A DNA stretch of 64,000 nucleotides from Vibrio mediterranei (GTDB taxonomy: Bacteria; Pseudomonadota; Gammaproteobacteria; Enterobacterales; Vibrionaceae). The notes below the pieces were generated by a model. That model was not told the DNA's origin. It did not search any database and saw only the letters and a list, made by a program, of their open reading frames with translations. How positions within the stretch are numbered: the stretch's first letter is position 1; the number at the start of each line of letters is the position of its first letter. The position numbers and the translations under genes were made by a program. Where the stretch lies: positions 186,001 to 250,000 of the forward strand of contig NZ_FLLQ01000007.1 of NCBI RefSeq assembly GCF_900088415.1, given 5' to 3'. This document shows, one piece after another, positions 19,001 through 24,998 of the stretch.

Positions 19001-19071
19001 GCCTCAAGCTGTTTCAGATAAACCAGTACGGTGGGGTTAATGTCGGTTTGAGAGTGTAATCTTGGTAACAT
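16033..19071 (-). CDS. ydiJ: FAD/Fe-S oxidoreductase YdiJ (D-2-hydroxyglutarate dehydrogenase type)
   Basis: A 1012-residue soluble flavoprotein matching E. coli YdiJ in length and layout; YdiJ oxidises D-2-hydroxyglutarate. The N-terminal FAD-binding domain of the PCMH/VAO type (about 45-275) shows PRGGGTGTNGQS and GGMVNTDASGQGS. The FAD-oxidase C-terminal domain follows, with GLNYGMFGHVDAGVLHVRP. A ferredoxin-like domain has CLACKACASQCP (about 660-672), enough for one 4Fe-4S cluster. The last third carries a CCG-type domain with VGCCGMAGTFG and YSCRSQ. All expected motifs are intact. It is transcribed alone from a 286-base upstream gap. The alternative reading, a D-lactate dehydrogenase of related architecture, is less likely given the full YdiJ length. 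Confidence 0.9.
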   Translation of the reverse strand: MLPRLHSQTDINPTVLVYLKQLEAEGFTGDIETQYSSRLAVATDNSVYQKLPQAVVHPKTTADVQLIGKLANQEKFAAIAFSPRGGGTGTNGQSLTSGIVVDLSRHMNQVLEINEQEGWVRVQTGIVKDALNDAVRPYGFFFSPDLSTSNRATLGGMVNTDASGQGSLKYGKTSDHVLSLQAVFADGSLLESDGSLNQLEQDSFAANALQVAEQVCKQNRVLIDEKFPPLNRFLTGYDLKNAYDPKTESFNATRILCGAEGSLAFITEAKLNLTPIPKARTLINVKYNSFDAALRNAPFMVEANALSVETVDSRVLNLAKQDIVWHTVSDLISDVPGKEMQGINMVEYAGQDEEEVTQAVAALTKSLDEKLKTEQDGIIGYQVTSDVASLGRIYNMRKKAVGLLGAVKGSAKPIAFAEDTCVPPENLADFIAEFRDLLDGHGLNYGMFGHVDAGVLHVRPALDMCDPDQESLMHQISDEVVKLVAKYGGLMWGEHGKGFRSEYGPDFFGEQLFNELRRIKAACDPLNKMNPGKICTPLESTDELVKVSDTKRGTYDRQIPIEVRDSFAQAMECNGNGLCFNYDTASPMCPSMKVTADRRHSPKGRAGLVREWLRQLSEQGFDVLELETNINRSNSAKGLIEKWRNTFNKRHEYDFSHEVYDAMNGCLACKACASQCPIKVDVPSFRARFLNLYYSRYQRPAKDYLVANIETLLPYMAKFPKVVNFGLNQRVVQTLTEKTVGYIDAPLLSVPTLKQRLKSQPVAQFSLEQLQAIPAGQRSDYVCIVQDPFTSFYDAEVVEDFAKLILKMGKKPVLLPFKPNGKAAHIKGFLSQFAKGAKSTADFLTQVAQLNIPLVGVDPALVLCYRDEYVEILKEERGTFNVLTAHEWLMPLVQDKDALEMVDEADWYLFAHCTEKTKMPNAEKEWGAIFHHFGGRLTTVPVGCCGMAGTFGHEADKLQMSKDIYGLSWQPNLDKLPKERCLVTGYSCRSQVKRFEDVKVKHPVQALLQLLN

Positions 19072-19357
19072 TTAGCTTCCTGCCCCTAATTCTGCTGATC
19101 CGCTCAGCAAAGGAGTGTATGTAAAATAAAAAGTTCACCTACTTAGTCGCATGGGCGTTTAAATAAACGCGCTTTTAATTATTGTACGTAGCTGAAACCG
19201 AATAGATTTTATAGGTATTGGACACTTTACAACAATTAAAAATGTGATCAAATCGGAAAGTCATAGCGATTGACTATGGTTTATGCCTTTTCAAGAGGTT
19301 TGCTTCGTGACACACTCCTTTAACCACGGAAGAAATGATTAAACGAAGTAATCAATA

Positions 19358-20032
19358 ATGAAAAAAACCAAAGTAATCACCACCGAAGATATTCTGTTAA
19401 AACTCTGCCAGTCCGTTTCAACTGTTTTGACCTCTGCGACACAATCAAGTGTGACATACTCAGCAATGGTTCAGAAAATCACCAAAACCACGTTAAAACC
19501 TGACTTTGGTTGCTTCGTCCTCTTTGATGGCGGTTTCTCGGGTTTAGTGGTTATTAATTTCACTTCACAAGCAGCACTTGAAGTTTACAGCAATTATATG
19601 CGTCACATGGGTATGCCTGAGGAAGAGCTCGCAATTCACCACAATGCAGATGAAGTTGGCGATGTCCTCGGCGAACTCATGAATCAGCTTGTTGGCGACT
19701 TCACCAACAAAGTTCGCAAAGAACTGCAGACCAACATTACCCAAAACCAACCGAAAATGTTATCGATCAACAAGCAAGTGGTTCTGTCAGTCGACACAAA
19801 CTTAGAACGACCTCAAGCCCGTCGAGTGACTTTCTCTACAGCGAATAACAACATTTTTTATCTTGAATTCGCTATGGACAAAACCGAGTTTATTCAAATG
19901 GAAGAGTTTGAGGTTCAACCAGACGAATGCCCAGATACCATTATTGAGCAAGCCATCGCAGCCAAAAAACAGCGTACAGACACCAAACCAGAAAGCGACA
20001 ATCAAGATTTGCTCGATGAACTAGGTATTTAA
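19358..20032 (+). CDS. DUF3334 family protein, CheX/CheC-like
   Basis: A 224-residue cytoplasmic protein of the DUF3334 family, function unknown. The middle segment DEVGDVLGELMNQLVGDFTNKV (split: DEVGDVLGEL, then MNQLVGDFTN; about 107-125) resembles the ExxN helix of CheX/CheC phosphatases, and the strand FGCFVLFDGGFSGLVVINF fits the same fold. In that family Glu and Asn act on CheY-P; here Glu and Asn are present at plausible spacing. The link is my inference. The C-terminal 50 residues are charged and low in complexity, ending DLLDELGI. No strong ribosome site precedes the ATG at 19358. No chemotaxis gene lies nearby. Confidence 0.72.
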   Translation: MKKTKVITTEDILLKLCQSVSTVLTSATQSSVTYSAMVQKITKTTLKPDFGCFVLFDGGFSGLVVINFTSQAALEVYSNYMRHMGMPEEELAIHHNADEVGDVLGELMNQLVGDFTNKVRKELQTNITQNQPKMLSINKQVVLSVDTNLERPQARRVTFSTANNNIFYLEFAMDKTEFIQMEEFEVQPDECPDTIIEQAIAAKKQRTDTKPESDNQDLLDELGI

Positions 20033-20055
20033 GCGGCGGCTCTACGAATTCTTTT

Positions 20056-20082
20056 GGGACTCTAGTTACCGCTTAGAGTCCC
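20056..20082 (+). repeat. Perfect 9-bp hairpin after the DUF3334 gene, no U-tract
   Basis: GGGACTCTA / TAGAGTCCC with a 9-base loop, 24 bases past the stop. No T-run follows on either strand, so it may be an RNA-stabilising stem or a weak terminator rather than a classic one. Confidence 0.5.
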
Positions 20083-20171
20083 ACCCTGCACCTTCTACCC
20101 TTCCCCTTTTAGCCGAAAATCGTTAAAATAGTGCCCTTTTTCTTTCGCGGTACAGAGAACTCAGATTGTCG

Positions 20172-20855
20172 ATGGATAAACAGAAAGCCCTCAAAAAGAT
20201 TGCTAAGTGCTTAGAATTAGGTAACTCGGCGAACGTCAATGAAGCAGCCAATGCCATAAAAATGGCACACCGCCTCATGCTCAAATACGGCCTAGATAAG
20301 GACGATATTGAGTTTATTAAGATGGGTAAAACACAATCGACGCACTTACTGCCTACAACGATAAGTTCTACGTTGCTGCGCGTAATCCGAGGCATCAATA
20401 CCAAATTTGGCGTCGAAGCTGTTTTACTCAACCATAAAGGCCTAAAGCGAGTTGAGTTTATCGGCGAAGCTGACCGCGCCATCTTTGCTGCTTTTGCTTT
20501 TGATATCATTTATCGTGAGATGAATGAGCAAACGGGTCAATTTAGAAATAGCTTCGCAGGTTCTGGGACTTCAAATACAGAAGTGACAAAGCGTGTTAAT
20601 TCGTTTGTCTCCGGGTGGATAGAAGGCGCGCTAGAAAAACTGCCTGTTATTGCCCCTGATGATGAGTCGGCAAATAAAATTAATAACTATATCGATAAAG
20701 AGTTCAAAAACATCGATAGAGAGACATTCAAACAGCAGCTAAAAGAAGCGATGAAAAATATCACCGCTGACTACGAAGTTGGGCTAAAAAAAGGTCGAAA
20801 AGTATCGGTTAATCGTCCGATAGACGGCGCTCAAGCACCAAAGATGCTGAAATAG
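20172..20855 (+). CDS. DUF2786 family protein
   Basis: A 227-residue cytoplasmic protein with an N-terminal DUF2786 domain (about 1-45): MDKQKALKKIAKCLELGNS, then EAANAIKMAHRLMLKYGL, a helical pair found in bacterial and phage proteins of unknown function. The rest is basic, with a helical tail (FKQQLKEAMKNITADYEVGL) and a Lys/Arg-rich end that could contact nucleic acid. The start is ATG 20172; an in-frame TTG at 20166 is possible, and GAGAAC lies upstream. It ends 30 bases before the J-domain gene, which has its own AAGGAG ribosome site, so the two may share a transcript. No catalytic motif is seen. Confidence 0.75.
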   Translation: MDKQKALKKIAKCLELGNSANVNEAANAIKMAHRLMLKYGLDKDDIEFIKMGKTQSTHLLPTTISSTLLRVIRGINTKFGVEAVLLNHKGLKRVEFIGEADRAIFAAFAFDIIYREMNEQTGQFRNSFAGSGTSNTEVTKRVNSFVSGWIEGALEKLPVIAPDDESANKINNYIDKEFKNIDRETFKQQLKEAMKNITADYEVGLKKGRKVSVNRPIDGAQAPKMLK

Positions 20856-20885
20856 AAAGACCACACAACAAGGAGAGCGATAAAT

Positions 20886-21920
20886 ATGAGGATCAACTTG
20901 GCAAAGACATGCTCCAAGTTACTGTTTGTTTTTATCGCTTTGTTACTTTCATTCTCCTCTCTCGCCTCCATTGCACAGCTTGAACAACAAGCACAACTTA
21001 ACAATGCTGAAGCTCAGTACCGTCTAGGACTGGCATATGAGACTGGTGAAGGCGTTCGCAGAGATCTCAGTTTAGCGGCTCACTGGTATCAACAAGCGAG
21101 CGAAAACGGACATCGCGCAGCAACCTATAATTACGCACAAGCACTAGAATATGGACGCGGTATAAAATCCAATCCTGCAAAAGCCGTTTTGCTCTATACG
21201 AAGCTCGCCGCTGAAGGCGACCCTTCTACTTACGGAAAAATCGCTCGGCTTTACCGCGATTTTAATATCGACATTGCCAACGAAGATCAAGCCGTGCTTT
21301 GGTATGATCTCGCAAGAACCCAATCAACCGAGTTTGACGCCGAATACGCGCTCGCTTTGAAAAAACAATTCGATGCTCATCAGTTAAAGCAAATTGCCGC
21401 GCTTAAGCAGCAAGAGCAATCTGTCACAAGTACACAGAAGAGCCTAACAACATCTAACTCAGTACCAACTACCCCAAGCATAAACTGGTCATTACATCTA
21501 ATCTATATCTCAATTCTATTGAGCGCTTGCTTCGCCGCATTGATCTTTTTCAAGAGATTCAATATGGCAAGCCAACACCGCCGCTCATCGATTCAAGAAA
21601 TGAAAACAAGGCTCTCTCAACAACAAGACCTGATCACTAAGCTCAAATTACAACTTAAGAACGCTGCAAGTCTTCAGAAAAGAGCATCATCCACAGCATC
21701 TAGTTCAACAACTTCTGCACTTAATGATGCTTACCTTCGTTTTGGCTTCACTCAAGGACAAATTAACAACTTAACACCAAAGCAAGTAAAAGCACGCTAT
21801 AAGCAGTTGTGTCGTATTTATCACCCTGATGCTCAAGGTAGTGATGATGAAATGAGGCAATTAAACCTTGCTTTCAAAGCCATCGTGGAGCATCTAAAAG
21901 CCACACAAAAGATCCATTGA
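20886..21920 (+). CDS. Sel1-repeat membrane protein with C-terminal J domain
   Basis: A 344-residue protein with an unusual layout. A signal peptide or anchor (about 8-28, ending SLAS) is followed by Sel1-like repeats (about 30-165), with AEAQYRLGLAYETGEGVRRD and then RAATYNYAQALEYGRGI. A membrane helix (about 201-222) follows, then a coiled-coil stretch (MKTRLSQQQDLITKLKLQL) and a J domain (about 275-340). The J domain keeps the HPD motif (His313), which stimulates DnaK ATPase. The topology would put Sel1 repeats in the periplasm and the J domain in the cytoplasm, so an envelope event could be coupled to DnaK. The ATG follows AAGGAG. The client is unknown. Confidence 0.8.
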   Translation: MRINLAKTCSKLLFVFIALLLSFSSLASIAQLEQQAQLNNAEAQYRLGLAYETGEGVRRDLSLAAHWYQQASENGHRAATYNYAQALEYGRGIKSNPAKAVLLYTKLAAEGDPSTYGKIARLYRDFNIDIANEDQAVLWYDLARTQSTEFDAEYALALKKQFDAHQLKQIAALKQQEQSVTSTQKSLTTSNSVPTTPSINWSLHLIYISILLSACFAALIFFKRFNMASQHRRSSIQEMKTRLSQQQDLITKLKLQLKNAASLQKRASSTASSSTTSALNDAYLRFGFTQGQINNLTPKQVKARYKQLCRIYHPDAQGSDDEMRQLNLAFKAIVEHLKATQKIH

Positions 21921-22029
21921 TATACCAATTTCTCAGAAAATCGCGATCTTGAAAAACATTTGAAACAAATTAAGAAACATTTATTTAACATTGCATGCAA
22001 TTTTATGTCATAATACGTCCCGATAATAA

Positions 22030-22054
22030 CACCCGTACAAATAAGGGTGGGGAG
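22030..22054 (+). promoter_or_regulatory. Hairpin overlapping the ribosome site of the small Cys-rich gene
   Basis: CACCC (22030-22034) can pair with GGGTG (22045-22049), next to and partly including the ribosome site GGGGAG (22049-22054) of the gene at 22060. The stem is short, so its effect is uncertain. Confidence 0.3.
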
Positions 22055-22059
22055 TAAAA

Positions 22060-22248
22060 ATGCATACATTCACTATCGAAGGTTTCTGTGATTGGTGCCA
22101 AACGCCAAGTTTTGTGACCAAGCATGAGTATATAGACGGTCTATGTCACCACTCATGTGAAAAGTGTCTGAGTTTCGCCATTATGGACGTTAAGCAGTTC
22201 AATCAAGCAGAAATCGAATTTAGAAACCGATCGTCAGCTCAATCCTAA
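22060..22248 (+). CDS. Small Cys-rich, zinc-ribbon-like protein
   Basis: A 62-residue protein with two cysteine pairs: CDWC near residues 10-13, and CHHSCEKC near 31-38. This spacing fits a small zinc-binding knuckle or ribbon. GGGGAG, six bases before the ATG, is a strong ribosome site, and a clear terminator follows the stop, so the gene is very likely real. It stands alone between the J-domain gene and the sulA-like gene. No DNA-binding helix or catalytic residues can be named. Similar small proteins occur in Vibrio as hypotheticals; the function is unknown. Confidence 0.72.
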   Translation: MHTFTIEGFCDWCQTPSFVTKHEYIDGLCHHSCEKCLSFAIMDVKQFNQAEIEFRNRSSAQS

Positions 22249-22256
22249 AGGAACCG

Positions 22257-22280
22257 CGCCTCTCTTAGAGAGGCGTTTTT
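22257..22280 (+). terminator. Rho-independent terminator of the small Cys-rich gene
   Basis: CGCCTCTCT / AGAGAGGCG stem with a minimal loop followed by TTTTTG, nine bases after the stop codon. Confidence 0.88.
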
Positions 22281-22495
22281 GTTTCTCAATATCCTTATCT
22301 ATTGTCACCCAGTAAAAAACCATTGCTCTATACAGTGTTCTTATACAGTAGTTGTTAACTCATACCTGTGTAAAACAAAAAAGTATGAGATTGCCGCCCA
22401 TTCCATTCTAAATTTTAATAATTAAATATCAATAACTTAGGTTTTTTTGTCGTTTTTTTATGCAAAAAGTGCTTGATCTTTTCACGCTCAAAAAC

Positions 22496-22515
22496 TACTG
22501 TATACACATACAGCA
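22496..22515 (+). promoter_or_regulatory. LexA (SOS) box upstream of the sulA-like gene
   Basis: TACTGTATACACATACAGCA has the LexA core CTG-N10-CAG (22498-22513) with a TATACACATA centre, close to the gammaproteobacterial consensus. It ends 19 bases before the start of the sulA-like gene, a place where bound LexA would block transcription. Confidence 0.88.
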
Positions 22516-22534
22516 TGTATAAAGGAACAGGGTT

Positions 22535-22945
22535 ATGTTGCTCAACAATACAATTCACTCACAATACAATGTCCCAAACCAATACCGAGTTTTTGATGAT
22601 CAAGGAACGTCACAACAGCTTCGTCGAATTCAGGATGATGTACTTGAAAAGGTTTCGCAATTGGCTTCTAAGCCACAGTGGATTTTGTTGACAGCAGAAT
22701 GTCCTCGCCCTTCAGTGGGACAAATCATGCATTTTCATAAACTAGGTAACCATATGGTTCAGATGAAGGCTTCATTGCATTTATCGCAGTATCAGGTTGT
22801 CAAAAAAGCTATTCGCTCAGGTAACGCGTGTGCTGTTATCGCAAATGGTGACTTCTCTCTAACAGAACAAAATCAACTTCAAGGATTGGCCGCTGACTAT
22901 CAATGCGAAGTCATCTTTCTTGGTAAAGACAGTTATTTACATTAA
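22535..22945 (+). CDS. sulA: SulA-like SOS cell-division inhibitor
   Basis: A 136-residue protein similar to SulA, which binds FtsZ and stops division during the SOS response. The central part aligns with E. coli SulA: PQWILLTAECPRPS where SulA has WQLWLTPQQKLSR, then VVKKAIRSGNACAVIANGDF where SulA has MVRALRTGNYSVVIGWLAD. It is shorter than the E. coli protein and lacks most of its N-terminal extension. A LexA box lies just upstream, which supports SOS control. It ends before a strong terminator, so it is a single-gene unit. Sequence similarity alone is modest; the operator makes the call better than likely. Confidence 0.75.
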   Translation: MLLNNTIHSQYNVPNQYRVFDDQGTSQQLRRIQDDVLEKVSQLASKPQWILLTAECPRPSVGQIMHFHKLGNHMVQMKASLHLSQYQVVKKAIRSGNACAVIANGDFSLTEQNQLQGLAADYQCEVIFLGKDSYLH

Positions 22946-22995
22946 TCCAAATTCCGACCACTCGTTAAGTTAATCATGTAATCCCCTTTTTAATG

Positions 22996-23034
22996 ACGGT
23001 AAGTACTTGTTCAATAGTACTTACCGTATTTTTT
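22996..23034 (+). terminator. Rho-independent terminator of the sulA-like gene
   Basis: A perfect 12-base stem ACGGTAAGTACT / AGTACTTACCGT with an 8-base loop, followed by ATTTTTT, 51 bases after the stop. Confidence 0.9.
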
Positions 23035-23065
23035 ATCCTCTCTTTAAACAACTTATATAAAAATT

Positions 23066-23081
23066 GCGCAAACGTTTGCTA
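23066..23081 (+). promoter_or_regulatory. PurR operator upstream of purC
   Basis: The palindrome GCAAACGTTTGC (23068-23079) is the perfect core of the PurR box (consensus ACGCAAACGTTTGCGT). It stands 112 bases before the purC start, so purine-dependent repression of purC is expected. Confidence 0.88.
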
Positions 23082-23192
23082 TTTTTCTGGCAGCATAGAA
23101 TAGTTCTGGTATGATGCGTGCAGCAAAGAGTATTACCACTCCCCCATAATCGTCGCACTTTTTACGACACAACATTAGATAGGAATGTCTCC

Positions 23193-24299
23193 ATGAGTCT
23201 CGCTGATCAAGTTCTAGCTGTAAACGATGATCTACCAATCCGCACTGATAAGCCTGTTCATAGCGGCAAGGTTCGTTCGGTTTATTGGTTGACCGAAGAG
23301 GATAGCCGCCGCCTAATCAAAGACAAAGGCTACGATGTAGCAGAAGATGCACCGTTAGCCATTATGGTTATCAGTGATCGCATTTCTGCCTTTGATTGTA
23401 TATGGCGAGGTGAAGGCAACTTAAGGGGCGTTCCTGGCAAAGGCGCCGCACTCAACGCTATTTCTAATCACTGGTTCCAATTGTTTAAGGATAATGGTTT
23501 AGCGGATAGCCACATTCTAGATATTCCTCATCCATTTGTCTGGATCGTTCAAAAAGCAAAACCTGTAATGATCGAAGCTATCTGTCGCCAATACATTACC
23601 GGTTCTATGTGGCGTGCTTATGAGAAGGGTGAGCGCGAATTCTGCGGTATCACTTTACCTGAAGGCTTAAAGAAAGACTCTAAACTGGATGACGTCCTAA
23701 TTACTCCTTCAACAAAAGGTATCTTGCGTGGTATCCCTGGAGTCCCTGAAGCAGATGATGTAAACATCACACGCGACAACATTAGCGACAACTTTGCAGC
23801 GTTTAATTTTACGAATGCAGCCGACATCGATGGCTATGAAAAACTTCTTAAAGAAGGCTTCTCCGTCATCAGTGACGCTTTGGAAGCTATCGATCAAACG
23901 TTTGTTGATACCAAATTTGAATTCGGCTACGTTACCGATTCAAAAGGCGAAGAAAAGCTCATCTATATGGACGAGGTTGGAACACCGGACTCTTCCCGCA
24001 TTTGGGATACTAAAGCGTATCAAGTAGGCGATATCGTTGAGAACTCAAAAGAAGGCTTCCGCCAGTTCCTGCTAAACCACTTCCCTGATCCTGATATCCT
24101 TTTAAACAAAGAGCGTATGCCAGAGCGTGAAGCACTTGCAGCCGACAACGAACTTCCCCTATCTGCGCTTATGGATGTTTCCAAAACATATGTTGGTATC
24201 GCAGAGAAAATTACTGGTCGCAAGATTGAATTAAGCAGCAATCCAAAGCAAGAAATTATAGACATACTTCGTACCAACTACGACCTCATCGCAGACTAG
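23193..24299 (+). CDS. purC: Phosphoribosylaminoimidazole-succinocarboxamide synthase PurC
   Basis: A 368-residue SAICAR synthetase, which joins aspartate to CAIR with ATP in de novo purine synthesis. The N-terminal ATP-binding segment shows SGKVRSVYWL. The substrate-binding region contains VISDRISAFDCIW, then RQYITGSMWRAYEKGE and the late YMDEVGTPDSSR. Vibrio uses this longer form rather than the about 237-residue E. coli type; all family motifs are present. The start is ATG 23193, with AGGAAT seven bases upstream; longer in-frame reading to 23118 crosses non-conserved sequence. It is a monocistronic unit with a PurR operator upstream and a strong terminator downstream. Confidence 0.95.
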   Translation: MSLADQVLAVNDDLPIRTDKPVHSGKVRSVYWLTEEDSRRLIKDKGYDVAEDAPLAIMVISDRISAFDCIWRGEGNLRGVPGKGAALNAISNHWFQLFKDNGLADSHILDIPHPFVWIVQKAKPVMIEAICRQYITGSMWRAYEKGEREFCGITLPEGLKKDSKLDDVLITPSTKGILRGIPGVPEADDVNITRDNISDNFAAFNFTNAADIDGYEKLLKEGFSVISDALEAIDQTFVDTKFEFGYVTDSKGEEKLIYMDEVGTPDSSRIWDTKAYQVGDIVENSKEGFRQFLLNHFPDPDILLNKERMPEREALAADNELPLSALMDVSKTYVGIAEKITGRKIELSSNPKQEIIDILRTNYDLIAD

Positions 24300-24322
24300 G
24301 TTCCTAGTCGCTGCGCACATCA

Positions 24323-24349
24323 AAAAAGGGAGCTTAAAGCTCCCTTTTT
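24323..24349 (+). terminator. Rho-independent terminator after purC
   Basis: AAAAAGGGAGCTT / AAGCTCCCTTTTT, a near-perfect stem with a U-tract. The flanking A-run would also allow it to end the minus-strand gene at 24371. Confidence 0.9.
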
Positions 24350-24370
24350 GGTTACATGGCACAACGTGAT

Positions 24371-24757
24371 CTAGTGAAATTCAGCGATTAATATATCTTC
24401 GTTAGGTATCACGACAATTTTAACGTTACCTTTATCTTGAATAAGCTGAATCTGTTCAGATTCTAGTGAGTAAGGCATAACAACCTTAAGACAAGCGATA
24501 TTTTCTTTGCGAGCGATTTTCATCAGCGCGACCAAATTCGACTCATCACTTCGTCGACTCGATAATGCACTCAGCGCTTTCTCCCAAAGACGGCTATCTG
24601 GATCAATATTCTGATTTTTTGTACTCTCTTTCCACGCTTCGCCAAACACTGGCGCTACAGAAGTGAGCGCTTCAAGGAACGTCCATTTTTTACTACAAGA
24701 TGCACCGAGGAAACTGGTGTAATCAAATTCTACCGGCGATGTTTTCTTGTCACACAT
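24371..24757 (-). CDS. Conserved hypothetical protein
   Basis: A 128-residue protein I do not recognise. The start is ATG 24757, because GGGAG lies five bases before it; the reading frame extends upstream only through non-AUG codons. The C-terminal half has an alternating strand/helix pattern (LKVVMPYS, then NVKIVVIPNEDILIAEFH) typical of a small alpha/beta fold. The middle is helical, with many Ser, Arg and Asp residues. No signal peptide, membrane helix or cysteine motif is present. It is transcribed alone, from the 240-base gap shared with the helicase gene's 3' side. A good ribosome site and a shared terminator support it as a real gene. Confidence 0.6.
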   Translation of the reverse strand: MCDKKTSPVEFDYTSFLGASCSKKWTFLEALTSVAPVFGEAWKESTKNQNIDPDSRLWEKALSALSSRRSDESNLVALMKIARKENIACLKVVMPYSLESEQIQLIQDKGNVKIVVIPNEDILIAEFH

Positions 24758-24998
24758 AACCACTCCCAATTACAGAATGCTATGCAACTACTATTATTCA
24801 AACTTTCTTATATAGCAATAGGATATATAAAAATCATCTTTTATACCCTACTTAGACATCAAAAGGTGATATAAAAATCCAAATAGCAACATAATGTGAA
24901 CAAAAGTACATCACCACAATGCCACTTGGTTAACTATGTATAGCACATCTATCAATAGCAGCATTCGCCATTCTTTTGTTGACTAAAACATCATTGGC

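Noticed and set aside
22325..22352. Two TATACAGT copies upstream of the sulA-like gene as extra LexA sites
   Set aside because: They are direct repeats without the CTG-N10-CAG arrangement.
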